Of a stretch of DNA of 64,000 nucleotides, positions 15,750 to 24,942 are shown piece by piece. Source of the stretch: JBEKTY01 sp049515555 (GTDB lineage Bacteria > Planctomycetota > Planctomycetia > Pirellulales > Thermoguttaceae); assembly GCA_049515555.1 (NCBI GenBank), contig JBEKTY010000022.1:1-64000 (forward strand), in the 5' to 3' direction. Position 1 is the first letter of the stretch. The number at the start of each line of letters is the position of its first letter. A model generated the notes under the pieces. It had not been told where the DNA came from, did not search any database, and saw only the letters and a program-made list of their open reading frames with translations. The translations under genes and the position numbers were made by a program.

Positions 15750-17363
15750 ATGAACACACAATTCCGTTCGGCAAAGTCGATTGTCCGCACGCAGGCAGCC
15801 GCAGCGCTCCTGGCACTGGCCATGGCGGCATGTTCGGGCCTCGCGCAGGAGAAAGATCACCCGAAGTCGCCGAAGCAGGGAGGGAAGAGTCCGCTCAAGG
15901 TCTTCATTCTCGCCGGTCAGTCCAACATAAGTTTCTATGAAAAAGACGACACGCTCTTGAAGCACTGCCTTGATAAGTCGTCGAGCGTGAAGGGCGTCAA
16001 GATCGCCCAGGTCGAAGTGCCGGCCGAGGGTGTCGAGTCCGCCGTACCCCCGCCGCAACATACGTTCTTCCAGGCACGCACAACGGGCGGCCAGTGGGAC
16101 ACGTGGCTCTATTGGCACGAAGGCACCTATTATCTGTACATTCTGGCGGGGCCGGGCGGCAAGTGGCACGGCATCGGCCTGGCCACCTCGCCCGACGGCG
16201 TCCATTGGACAGAACTCGGCATGGTGCTGCACAAGGCGCCGGGCGTCACCTGGCTGGGCACCGGATCCACCTGGAAATCGCCCAACTACGACAAGGACCA
16301 GCGGTTCTTCCTCAACTTCTCCGAGTGGCGCGGGCCGCGGCAGACAATTTTCTTCGCCCAGTCCGGCAATCTGACCGACTGGAAGCGCCTGGCCGACGAC
16401 TACGAGTTCAAACAGGACGAGCGATGGTATCAGCGCAACGGCCGTTGGGACTGCATCTACACCATCCCGCGCCCGGGCGGCGGGCTGTACGGCTACTGGA
16501 CCGCCACTCCCAAGCCGGAAACCGGCGGCCGGTTCGGCTTCGGCCAGACGCTCGACGGCGCACGTTGGGAGTCGCTGCTGCCGCCCAAGGTGGAGGGCGC
16601 GGGCGACGGCGAGGTGGGAGCGGTCGAGAAGATGGGCGATCGCTACTACATGATGTTCGGCACGGGCGGGAAGATGGTCACCCTGGTGGCCGAGCGGCCG
16701 GAAGGCCCGTTCATCGCCGCCAAGAAGAACTTCCTGCTGTTGGCCGGTCACACCTATTTTTCGAGGTTCTTTTCCACGCCCGGCGGCGTATTGGTGAATC
16801 ACCACTCGATGGGCCGAGGGGGGGTATATTTCGCGCCGCTGAAGCGCGCGGCGGTGGATGGGGAAGGCACGCTCCGCCTGGTGTGGTGGGAAGGCAATGA
16901 GAAGCTGAAGCACGAGGCGATCGAAGTCAAGCAGCCTCCGCTCGACCCGAAGGCCGCTGGGCCGATTGCCATGCTCGACAACACCCTCCCGGTCCGCGAG
17001 GGCCTGGTGCTGGAAGGCACGCTTGCCCTGCCCCAGGCGAAGGACGCTGCGCCGCACGGGCTGTACATCGAGCACGGCGACGGCATGGGCACGGCGGTCC
17101 TGGTCGGCGCCGGCGGCGTGGGCCAGATCGGGCCGATGCGAGCCGATGGCTCCGGCTTCCAATGTGAGCAGCGGACCGACCGTGAAGCGAAGTTCGGCCC
17201 GACCGCGTGCTTCCGGCTCCTGGTGAAGCAGTCGCTCTTGGAGTTCTACTTGGACGACTTGCTCATGCACTGCCACGGCATGCCGCAGCCCAGCACCGGC
17301 CGAATCGGCCTGATCCACGGGGGAGGCGGCGCCAGCGTACGCGCGGTGAAGGCGTGGCAGTAG
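15750..17363 (+). CDS. Chimeric protein: truncated SASA-type start fused to GH32/43-like beta-propeller
   Basis: 537 residues from ATG 15750 (the frame also allows GTG 15747). The signal segment ends LAMAACSGLAQ, a weak lipobox-like site. Residues about 49-60 (LKVFILAGQSN) match the beginning of sialate O-acetylesterase (SASA) domains, including the GQSN block that holds the catalytic serine, but the rest of that domain is absent. By about residue 95 the chain changes into a five-bladed beta-propeller of the GH32/GH43 superfamily (WLYWHEGTYYLYILAG, ATSPDGVHWTELG), running to about 375. A C-terminal beta-sandwich of about 150 residues follows, as in GH32-type enzymes. The acidic catalytic residues cannot be assigned with certainty. 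The join suggests a deletion that fused two genes. Confidence 0.75.
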   Translation: MNTQFRSAKSIVRTQAAAALLALAMAACSGLAQEKDHPKSPKQGGKSPLKVFILAGQSNISFYEKDDTLLKHCLDKSSSVKGVKIAQVEVPAEGVESAVPPPQHTFFQARTTGGQWDTWLYWHEGTYYLYILAGPGGKWHGIGLATSPDGVHWTELGMVLHKAPGVTWLGTGSTWKSPNYDKDQRFFLNFSEWRGPRQTIFFAQSGNLTDWKRLADDYEFKQDERWYQRNGRWDCIYTIPRPGGGLYGYWTATPKPETGGRFGFGQTLDGARWESLLPPKVEGAGDGEVGAVEKMGDRYYMMFGTGGKMVTLVAERPEGPFIAAKKNFLLLAGHTYFSRFFSTPGGVLVNHHSMGRGGVYFAPLKRAAVDGEGTLRLVWWEGNEKLKHEAIEVKQPPLDPKAAGPIAMLDNTLPVREGLVLEGTLALPQAKDAAPHGLYIEHGDGMGTAVLVGAGGVGQIGPMRADGSGFQCEQRTDREAKFGPTACFRLLVKQSLLEFYLDDLLMHCHGMPQPSTGRIGLIHGGGGASVRAVKAWQ

Positions 17364-17475
17364 CGCGAAGTGCCGCCTTGGCGAACGTCGCGGGCGTAAG
17401 CTGCCTGGCGAACGCCCGAATATCCTGTTGACGAATCTCGTTCCATACGTTACACCTGAGTTCATCCGTGAACAT
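17364..17475 (-). pseudogene. Possible 5' remnant of a gene on the minus strand
   Basis: An ATG at 17473-17475 has an excellent Shine-Dalgarno (CAGGAGG, 17484-17490) and a promoter-like sequence further upstream. It opens a frame starting MFTDELRCNVWNEIRQQ and reading about 37 codons of plausible protein before it meets the stop codon of the converging plus-strand gene at 17363. Beyond that point the frame only continues as antisense of the propeller gene. I do not recognise the family; a truncated transposase or a short leader peptide are both possible. Confidence 0.35.
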
Positions 17476-17513
17476 TTTCGAGTCCTCCTGGTTAAGTCGT
17501 TGCGCCACAACGC

Positions 17514-17544
17514 TCTATGCCAGAGAGGGCTCTTTTTTGTCAAT
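17514..17544 (-). promoter_or_regulatory. Candidate sigma70-type promoter for the remnant gene at 17475
   Basis: On the minus strand a perfect TTGACA (17539-17544) is followed after 19 bp by CATAGA (17514-17519); shifting to GCATAG gives 18 bp. It ends 38 bp upstream of the ATG at 17475 and just upstream of its AGGAGG site. The spacing is slightly long and planctomycete promoters are poorly characterised, so this is tentative. Confidence 0.35.
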
Positions 17545-17647
17545 AGAAGGTTAAGGCCATTGGGGCAAGCCCCGCGGGGGCGTTTGCAGTTCGAGTGATT
17601 GTTGACACATTCCGGATCGGGCCTTCCTGCGAGTCAGGAGTTTCATC

Positions 17648-20600
17648 ATGCGGATGCGAATCGCGATCGTTGTGTGGGCTTGTTGTGTCTGGGCCGCCAC
17701 GGCAACCGCTGCGCCGCGCGGGCCGGAGCTGGACGAAGTGCCCGGCCCGGCCGTCGATGTGGAGCACACGCCGGAGCCGGCCACGTGGCCGGCGGCGCGC
17801 TACCAGCGCCCGCTGCGGCTGATGGCGATACTGGGCAAAGGCGAGTCGGCCGCCGCGTATCAGCGGATCGCCCGGCGACTGCGGGCAAGCCTCGAGCTGC
17901 GTTACCTGGCCGTGGGCGACGACCGCTACCACGTGAATGATAAATGGATCGAGCCCTCCGGCGATCCGACCATGGAAGAGTTGATCGCCGAGAGCCGCAA
18001 GATGGCCTTCCGCTCGATCGAGCCGGTCGGCGGGCGGTGGCCCTGCGACGTGCTGTTCTGCAATCGCGAGCTGAACGATGCGGCGCTGCAGGAGTCGCTC
18101 GTGCGGTTCGTGAGCGCGGGCGGAGTGCTGGCCGTGTGCGGCAACGTCTACCCGCCGCCCACGAGCTTGCTGGGCCAGCGTTGGCCGGCCAAGGCCATGC
18201 CGAATAATTCCTGGATGTCGGGCGGGGCCCGGCGCTCGGGCGACTGGGAGCTGGCCGGCGTGCCGGTGCAGTATTTGCACGGGCACGCCTGGATCCCTCT
18301 GGCCGCTGCGGCCGACGGCGCCGTGGCGTTGGCCACGGGCGAATCGGGCGCAATGTTCCTGCGCCGCGTCGGACGCGGCAGCCTGCTGCTGGTGCCCACC
18401 GGCCCGATCTCGAGGCGCTACGACGCCGCGGCCACGCTACTCCGCCGCTTCGATCACGACGAGATATGGCTCCGCGCCTGGGACCAGGTGCTCTACAGCC
18501 TGGCGCCCAACGATTCGGCGCCCGGCGGGCTGCCGGTATGCGCCGATCTGCGGCCCGGCGGGCCCCAGGCCCTGCCGGAGTGCGAGTATGCGCTGCCCAT
18601 GAAGATTATCAATCGCGGCCACAGGGGTCCGATGGTCATGGCAACGCACGTCACGGCGCCCGGCGGCCGAGTGGTCTACACGCGCGTCGAGCCGCTGGAT
18701 CTGGCCCCCGGGCGGGACATGTCGGCCGAGCTGCGCGTGCCGGTTCCGGCCGACTGGGGCGAAGGGCTCTATGCGGTCTATCTCACGCTGGGCGACCCGA
18801 AGGCCCGGCGGGTACTGCATCAGGCGATGGAGCTGATTCCCGTGGCGGGCACGGTGGCCTTGGCGTTGGAATCGGAGAAACGCGGCTACCGGCTGGGCGA
18901 TGAGGCGCGGCTGACGCTCACGGCCTCGGCCCGGGCGCCCTGGAACGGCTCGCTGCGCCTGGGCATATACGATTTCCGCGGCCGGCTGCTGGGCGTGCGG
19001 GAGCAGCCGGCCCGGCTCACGGTCGAGAAGCAACAGATCCGGCTAACTTGGCCCGTGGCCGATCATGGCGTGCGCGTGGATACGTATTGGGCCGAAGTGG
19101 CGGCCGTGGCCGGCGGCAAGGAGTTCGGCCGGGCCGCCACGCATTTCTACAAGTACGAGCCGTGGAGCATGCGCAACGAGTACCAGTGGTCTACTTGGGC
19201 GGGCATGGCCTGCGCGCCTCCCGCGCTGGTGCCGATGGGCATGCGCCTGATGGCGCACGCCGGCATCAGCGCGCTGGGCTACCCCGGCCGCAGCGAGCTG
19301 TGCTACGCCGCCGAGCGCTGGGGCTGGCGTTACTACAACGAAGGCGTCGGCATGAACACCTTCTCGCCCGTAATCGAGTACGAGAGCGAGGCCGAGATTC
19401 GTGCGGCCCTGGCCCAAGAGGCGCAGCGCGCCACGCAGAACCCCGATCTGGTGTCCGCCGCCTTCGTGCTCGGCTCGGTTGGCGAGGAGGCGGGCTTCAA
19501 GAACGGCTGGGGCACGCGCTATTACTGGGACACGCCTATCGCCCCCGACAAGGCCTGCAAGGCCCTGCGCTGGTTCCTGCGGGAAAAATATCCCGATCTG
19601 GAGCAGCTCAACGCGGCGTGGCACACCGCCTATCGCTCGTGGGACGAAGTGAAGCTGACCAAGGAATTCTCCGCGCGCGGGGAGGTGAAGCTCGACACGG
19701 ACGGCTGGGCGCATCCCAAGGATTCGCCGCTGGGCCAGGGCATCGCGGCGGTCAGCCTCGCGCCGTATCTCGACACGGCGGCGTTCTACGACTGGTACTA
19801 CGACAAGATCATCGACGCGGCCCGCGGCATCCTCCGCCGGCAGATCAACCCGGTGACGCAGACCATGTCGTCGGCGCCCACCATCGGCTCGGCACGTTAC
19901 GACGTCCGCCTGAGCGGGCCGAGCTGCTGGAACGAAAGCCAGTGGTTCTCGGTGATGGACGGCCCCGAGCCGGGCTACGGCCTGATCTGGGGCCACTTCG
20001 ACTGGTCGGTGATGACCGACAACATGTTCTGGGGATTCCTTCTGACGCGCAGCGGGCACAACAACTACTGGGTCGATATCCCCCTGATGTTCAACGAGGA
20101 CCTGACGCACACGCGGGCCTCAATGGCCATGCGCCGCTGGACCCAGGGCCTGGCGGGCCACGAGCGGATCATCCTCGATAGCCGGCCGATGACGGCCGAG
20201 GTCGGTCTGCTGGGACCCAACGGGCTAAGCTCCTCGCTGACGCCGGCCAACATGGTCACGTCGCTGCAAGTGGCTCTCAGCCAGGGCGGTTTCGGCCTGG
20301 CCGACGCCGATTGCCTGGCTGCCGACGGCCTGAAACGCTGCAAGTTGGTGTTCGCCGTGGGGCGGCAGGCCGTGTCGCCGGCCGAGGCCGCAAGGCTCGA
20401 CGCCTACGCGGCCTCAGGTGGCACACTGGTGTTGGCCGGCCCTTTCGCCACGCAGACTGCATTGGGCGTACCCCAGCCGGTCGTCCCCGGCTGCGGATTG
20501 GCCGAGAAATGGGCCCTGCACGCCAGCCCGCAACACGATCCCCCAAATCCGCTGCCGATCAAGCTCGACGGCGTCGGCGAGTCGTTGCGCGGGCTGACGA

Positions 20601-22435
20601 TGACGGGCGACAAGATGTTCCGCCAGCGGGTGCGGCACGAGGGGTGGACCGTCGCGGCGGCGTACGACGACGGCACGCCCGCGGTGCTCTTGCGGTCGCT
20701 CGGCAAGGGACGCCTGGTGTTTCTCAACGCCGTGTATCAAAGCCACTGGTACATCCAGTGGGTTACGCCCACCGGGCCCGAGCGCCAGGGGTTCTACCGG
20801 CTGGTCGAGTGGCTGTGCACACAGGCCGGCGTGCGGCGCACGCTGCGTCTGGAGGGCGACCTGAACCAGACGCTGCACGTCGCGTTCAAGCAGTTCACCG
20901 ACCCGACGGGCCGCATCGGCTATGTGATTGCCCGCACCAACGGCGAGGTGCCTTGGGCCTCCGGTACGTTGAATTGGCTGGGGCCGCAAACGGCGTGCTA
21001 CGACGTGCTGGGCGCCGCGGCCGGACAGCCGGCCCCGCAACTGGGCCGGCAAGTGGCGCTGAACTTACAACCCGGTGCGGGCCGTCTGCTGGCCTTCGTG
21101 CCGGCCCCGCTGGGTGCCATCCAGGTCACACCGCCGGCCGACCCGCTTGTCGCCGGCCACGTGCTGCAATTGAAGATCGACGTGCTGGACCGCTCCGGAA
21201 AGGCCCTGCCCGGCAGCTTCCCGCTGGAGCTGCGGGTGCATGGGCCGCAAGGCGAAATCGCCGGGCTGCGTCGATCGTTCTCGGCCGAAAGCGGAAGCGA
21301 GCTGCGGCTGGCCACGGCCTGGAGCGATCCGCCGGGCGACTGGACGATCTCGGTTGCCGACGGCATCAGCGGCCTGTGCGGCACGGCCCGATTGCACTCC
21401 GCGGCCGATGCGTCGGCCGCCGCCGCGCCGGGCTTCGTCCCCTGGGGACAACCTTCGGAGCGGATCGAGCCGGCGGCCCTCACCGGCGAGCAGCTCGTCG
21501 ACCGCCTCGTGCGTCTGGCCGCCCTGTACCGCCAGGACCACTCGGCCCGCGGCTGGATGACCAAGCAATACCTGGGCTATCACTACGAGTTCTTCCCCGG
21601 CACGCGGCACGACCTGCTGCGGCCGCTCGATGAAATCGACTGGCTCCCGCTGGTCCCCGCTTTGCGCCGGGCGCTGGCCGACGGCCGCACGCTGCTCCTC
21701 ACCGGCGAGGACTTGGGCCTCCATCCCGGTTCCGGGCTATCGACCTGTCCGCATTGTGACGGCCGGCAGATGCAGGCCGTCGCCGCGGCACTGGAGGGCG
21801 CGGGCTGGTCGGTCGTCACCCCCGACGGCGACACGGTGGCGGCCACCCTGGGCGCCGGACGGGTCATTCTCTGCCGCGAGTCGATCGACGCGGCCGGCAA
21901 CACCAATCCCGAGCTGGCCCGCTGGCAGCGGCGGTTCCTGGCCGAGTTGGAGGCCAAGGTCCAGCGGCCGATCGCCCCGCCCGACCTGCGCAAGCTGCTG
22001 GCCTGGTGGACCGGCGCGGAACGGATGGGCTCCGGACCGCGCACGGTAACGTGGCTCGCGGGCAACCAACGCGAAGTGAAGCTGGCGCTGGACCCCAAGG
22101 CGCCCCTGGGAGGAACGTTTGCCTTTACGCTGCCGCCCACCGGCAAGCTGGTTCAGCTTCAGGCGGCGGTAGCGGCCCGGGGGGCCGGCAGGATTACTTT
22201 CGACGTCGGTTGCCGTGGCCGCTCCGACGGCGAGCTGCTTGCCGGGGCTGACGCCGCCGGCCCGGCCGTGGTCCAAGATTGGGCCGATTCGGCCCGGCGC
22301 TACCTGGATTGGTCGGCGGCCCAGCACACCGGCCCTTACCGCGACGGCAGCGGCTGGCGCATCATTCCCGTCCGCGTCACCGCCAGCGACAAGGCCGAGG
22401 CAACCATCTCGCGGCCCTCGCTCGTGGTCGAGTAA
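17648..22435 (+). CDS. Giant GH42-like exported glycosidase
   Basis: A 1595-residue protein with signal peptide about 1-22; AGGAG about 8 nt upstream of the ATG fixes the start. Residues about 55-270 look like a glutamine-amidotransferase-like Rossmann domain (FVSAGGVLAVCGN). Beta-sandwich domains follow to about 510. Residues about 510-850 resemble the GH42 TIM barrel: FVLGSVGEEAG near 610 may hold the acid/base glutamate, and LRWFLREKYPDLEQLNAAW is a typical GH42 helix. Residues about 880-1080 resemble the GH42 trimerisation domain (LDAYAASGGTLVLAGPF). The C-terminus contains another beta-sandwich and a second Rossmann-like segment. GH42 enzymes cleave beta-galactosides, but remote planctomycete members have unknown substrates. 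A palindromic repeat begins 2 bp after the stop. Confidence 0.8.
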   Translation: MRMRIAIVVWACCVWAATATAAPRGPELDEVPGPAVDVEHTPEPATWPAARYQRPLRLMAILGKGESAAAYQRIARRLRASLELRYLAVGDDRYHVNDKWIEPSGDPTMEELIAESRKMAFRSIEPVGGRWPCDVLFCNRELNDAALQESLVRFVSAGGVLAVCGNVYPPPTSLLGQRWPAKAMPNNSWMSGGARRSGDWELAGVPVQYLHGHAWIPLAAAADGAVALATGESGAMFLRRVGRGSLLLVPTGPISRRYDAAATLLRRFDHDEIWLRAWDQVLYSLAPNDSAPGGLPVCADLRPGGPQALPECEYALPMKIINRGHRGPMVMATHVTAPGGRVVYTRVEPLDLAPGRDMSAELRVPVPADWGEGLYAVYLTLGDPKARRVLHQAMELIPVAGTVALALESEKRGYRLGDEARLTLTASARAPWNGSLRLGIYDFRGRLLGVREQPARLTVEKQQIRLTWPVADHGVRVDTYWAEVAAVAGGKEFGRAATHFYKYEPWSMRNEYQWSTWAGMACAPPALVPMGMRLMAHAGISALGYPGRSELCYAAERWGWRYYNEGVGMNTFSPVIEYESEAEIRAALAQEAQRATQNPDLVSAAFVLGSVGEEAGFKNGWGTRYYWDTPIAPDKACKALRWFLREKYPDLEQLNAAWHTAYRSWDEVKLTKEFSARGEVKLDTDGWAHPKDSPLGQGIAAVSLAPYLDTAAFYDWYYDKIIDAARGILRRQINPVTQTMSSAPTIGSARYDVRLSGPSCWNESQWFSVMDGPEPGYGLIWGHFDWSVMTDNMFWGFLLTRSGHNNYWVDIPLMFNEDLTHTRASMAMRRWTQGLAGHERIILDSRPMTAEVGLLGPNGLSSSLTPANMVTSLQVALSQGGFGLADADCLAADGLKRCKLVFAVGRQAVSPAEAARLDAYAASGGTLVLAGPFATQTALGVPQPVVPGCGLAEKWALHASPQHDPPNPLPIKLDGVGESLRGLTMTGDKMFRQRVRHEGWTVAAAYDDGTPAVLLRSLGKGRLVFLNAVYQSHWYIQWVTPTGPERQGFYRLVEWLCTQAGVRRTLRLEGDLNQTLHVAFKQFTDPTGRIGYVIARTNGEVPWASGTLNWLGPQTACYDVLGAAAGQPAPQLGRQVALNLQPGAGRLLAFVPAPLGAIQVTPPADPLVAGHVLQLKIDVLDRSGKALPGSFPLELRVHGPQGEIAGLRRSFSAESGSELRLATAWSDPPGDWTISVADGISGLCGTARLHSAADASAAAAPGFVPWGQPSERIEPAALTGEQLVDRLVRLAALYRQDHSARGWMTKQYLGYHYEFFPGTRHDLLRPLDEIDWLPLVPALRRALADGRTLLLTGEDLGLHPGSGLSTCPHCDGRQMQAVAAALEGAGWSVVTPDGDTVAATLGAGRVILCRESIDAAGNTNPELARWQRRFLAELEAKVQRPIAPPDLRKLLAWWTGAERMGSGPRTVTWLAGNQREVKLALDPKAPLGGTFAFTLPPTGKLVQLQAAVAARGAGRITFDVGCRGRSDGELLAGADAAGPAVVQDWADSARRYLDWSAAQHTGPYRDGSGWRIIPVRVTASDKAEATISRPSLVVE

Positions 22436-22437
22436 CC

Positions 22438-22497
22438 TGTATCCGGCACACTCCATGTGCCGACTGCAAACGCGGCACACGGAGTGTGCCGGATACA
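22438..22497. repeat. 24-bp inverted repeat, gtgtgcc palindrome family copy 2
   Basis: Arms 22438-22461 and 22474-22497 pair with a single mismatch around a 12-nt loop. The core cggcacactcc/ggagtgtgccg is the same as at 13073-13149. It starts 2 bp after the stop codon of the GH42-like gene and lies in the convergent gap before the minus-strand HEAT gene. It may form a 3' RNA hairpin for the plus-strand transcript; no T-tract is present. Confidence 0.8.
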
Positions 22498-22670
22498 TTG
22501 GGCGGGCTACAAGTTCGGCGCGGGTCTCCCGACCCCGCCGCGGCGGGGACCGAAGGTCTCCGCACGCTCGGGAGACCTTCAAAGCGGCGGTGTGGCTCGG
22601 TCGGAGACCGGCCACAACGCGGGAAAAACTCACAATCCCTCCGCGTCCCCGCTACATTCCGCGACCGAAA

Positions 22671-24809
22671 CTACTTCGGCATCGGCAGGACGATCGTGGC
22701 GTTCTCGGGGAAGGAGACCTGGCCGGGCTTGCCGTTCATGCGGTAGCGGATCTTCAACTCCTTGACCACGCCCGAGGCCGGGTCGCCGCCGAAGCTGGAG
22801 TTGTAGTCGTCCTGCGGCAGCGTGATTACGGAGAAATCGTGGACCAGCGGCTTGAGCACGCCGGTCACGTCCTTGAACTTGCCGTCCGCGCCGTATTCGG
22901 CCTTGATGATCTCGATCTTCATCGCGCTGTGGCCGATCTGGGACAAGATCGTTCGGGCGTGCGACGAGCCGCCGAGCCGTTCGGCGATGGCCAGCGCAGC
23001 GCCGGCCGCATCGTCCTTCAAGCCGGGAATCTTTGCCGTCTCGACGGCCAGCTTGAGCATCTCGGCGCTCGGGTAGCGGCGCATGACTTCCACGGCCAGC
23101 TTCTTCTCGGCCTCGCGCTGGGCGGTCTGGAGGGCCGTGCGGCACATCTGGACGCGCTCGGGGTCGGGCATGACGAACTGCCGCACCAGGCGGATGTAGC
23201 CCCGCATGGCGCGGACCTTGTACTTCTCCTCGCTCGCCGTCTTGGCCAGGTCCAGGAGCACCGGCGCGGCGTCCACGTCCATCCATTCGCCCAACAGACG
23301 GCAGGCGGCCTCGCGTGTCTCGGGGGTGGAACCCTTCGCCGCAGCGCCGACGGCCTCGATCGCCGTCGGTCCGCCCATCGAGGCCAGGATCTCCAAGAGC
23401 CGGCAGCGAACCGCCACCGGGGCCTGGGCCATGGCCGAAACCAGCTTCGCGGCCGTCGCCTCGCGGTCGGCCATCCGCTGGCAGGCGACGTTAAGCGCCT
23501 TCTCCGCCACGGCGGCATCCTCGGCTCTCTCCGGCTTGACGACCCGACCGATCAACACCGGCAGATCGGCCAGCTCGACCGTCGAGCCGAGGGCCACGAG
23601 CGCCGCGGCGCGGACTTGTGCGTCCGGGTCGTCGGCCGCCGTCCGCAAGGCCGCCGAGGCCGCCGCGATCCGGCGACGGCCGGCCAGCTCGATCAGCACC
23701 TGCCGCGCCTTCCCCTCGGCCTTCAGCAACCGGGCCGCCAGCTCGTCGTCGACGTCCTGGCCCGGCATCTCGGCCAGCACGCCCATTGCGGTCCGGGCCA
23801 GATCGGCGTCGGCCCCCTGCGCGGCTTCCAGGAGCACCGCCACGCACGAGACGTTGCCCAAGCGCTTGAGCACGCCCAGGGCCGTGCTGCGCGCCACGGC
23901 GGGGCCGCTCCGGGCGGCCTCGAGCACCACGGGCAGCACCGTCTTGTCGCCCCGATCGGCCAGGGCCAAGAGCAACATAGCCTGCCGCGGCGGCGCCGCA
24001 CGCCGCAGCTCGGCCACCAGGGCCTCAGTCACTTCACGCCCCGCCAGCTCCCGGGCCACTCGCAAGGCCACCACCAGCCGGCCCTTGTCGTCCGAACGAA
24101 GCTCCTCGACCAGCCGCGGCACGCCGGCCGGCCCCCGGGCGAGAATGGCCCCCCGCGTGGCCTCCAGGATTCGCTCGGGCAGGCAGTCGGCCTTGCACAC
24201 GGCGTCGTACAACTTGGCGGCCTCGGGCCCGCGGCCCTCGGCCAGGCGGCGTTCCGCGATCAGGATGCAGCCTTCGGCCACGGCGGAGCGGACCCCCGCC
24301 GGGGCGCTGGCAAGGGCCTGTTCCAGGGCCTTGGCGGCCGGCGGGCCGCCGATGCGGCCCAGGGCCACGGCCGCCGCGGAGGCTACCTCGGCGTCGGCGT
24401 CGGTCAGCCGGGCGATGAGGCTGTCGACCGCCCGGGCGTCGCGCCGCACACCCAGCGAGTTGATCACGCCCACCAGCAGGCGTCCTTGAACCTTGGCCAT
24501 GGCCCCGCGCAGGGCCTCATCGGCCGCCGGCCCGGGGATCACTTCCAAGGCCACGCGGGCCCACGACGACAGCTCGGGGTTGGGCAGCAGGGCCGCCAGG
24601 GCCGGCACGGCCTCCGCATTGCCGTAGATGGCAAGCTGCTTGCACGGCAACGCCTTGTCGCGGGCCGGCGCATCCGACTTGAGCACCGCGATCAGCTTGT
24701 TCTGCCTTTCCTGCGCCGCCTGCGCCGCGCTCTTCGTTTCGGCCGCACGGCCAGGCGCCGCTAGCAGCACAACTGTGAACAACGCTACAAAGTATCGAAT
24801 CGTTCGCAT
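22671..24809 (-). CDS. Exported HEAT-repeat scaffold protein
   Basis: A 712-residue protein with signal peptide about 1-22; GGGGGAGAA just upstream supports the start. From about 40 to 600 it consists of repeating HEAT-like helix pairs of about 30-35 residues (AVPALAALLPNPELSSWARVA, AVDSLIARLTDADAEVASAA, AVALGRIGG). The last about 80 residues (IEIIKAEYGADGKFKDVT to the end) form a separate beta-rich domain; the same kind of C-terminal module is seen in other planctomycete proteins. HEAT solenoids bind proteins, so a periplasmic scaffold role is likely. It lies 133 bp downstream of the oxidoreductase gene on the same strand. No catalytic residues are evident. Confidence 0.82.
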   Translation of the reverse strand: MRTIRYFVALFTVVLLAAPGRAAETKSAAQAAQERQNKLIAVLKSDAPARDKALPCKQLAIYGNAEAVPALAALLPNPELSSWARVALEVIPGPAADEALRGAMAKVQGRLLVGVINSLGVRRDARAVDSLIARLTDADAEVASAAAVALGRIGGPPAAKALEQALASAPAGVRSAVAEGCILIAERRLAEGRGPEAAKLYDAVCKADCLPERILEATRGAILARGPAGVPRLVEELRSDDKGRLVVALRVARELAGREVTEALVAELRRAAPPRQAMLLLALADRGDKTVLPVVLEAARSGPAVARSTALGVLKRLGNVSCVAVLLEAAQGADADLARTAMGVLAEMPGQDVDDELAARLLKAEGKARQVLIELAGRRRIAAASAALRTAADDPDAQVRAAALVALGSTVELADLPVLIGRVVKPERAEDAAVAEKALNVACQRMADREATAAKLVSAMAQAPVAVRCRLLEILASMGGPTAIEAVGAAAKGSTPETREAACRLLGEWMDVDAAPVLLDLAKTASEEKYKVRAMRGYIRLVRQFVMPDPERVQMCRTALQTAQREAEKKLAVEVMRRYPSAEMLKLAVETAKIPGLKDDAAGAALAIAERLGGSSHARTILSQIGHSAMKIEIIKAEYGADGKFKDVTGVLKPLVHDFSVITLPQDDYNSSFGGDPASGVVKELKIRYRMNGKPGQVSFPENATIVLPMPK

Positions 24810-24889
24810 TGGTGGTTCTCCCCCTTCGACGGCTAATTAAGTTCGTGGACGTTATTGGCAGGTTTGTGCGAAGCCGCAAGCGGCTATTC

Positions 24890-24919
24890 TCAACCCCTAA
24901 TCCCCTCAACCCCTAATCC
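24890..24919. repeat. Short tandem repeat
   Basis: Two exact copies of tcaacccctaatcc with a 16-bp period lie in the gap between the HEAT gene and the oxidoreductase gene. A small inverted repeat, agccg-caag-cggct, is at 24872-24885. Function unknown. Confidence 0.6.
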
Positions 24920-24942
24920 ACAATCCCCTTCTCCTCCCCCCC

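Noticed and set aside
15621..17543. 640-codon minus-strand frame opposite the propeller gene
   Set aside because: Antisense shadow; only the short start at 17475, in a different frame, has a ribosome site and promoter-like signals.
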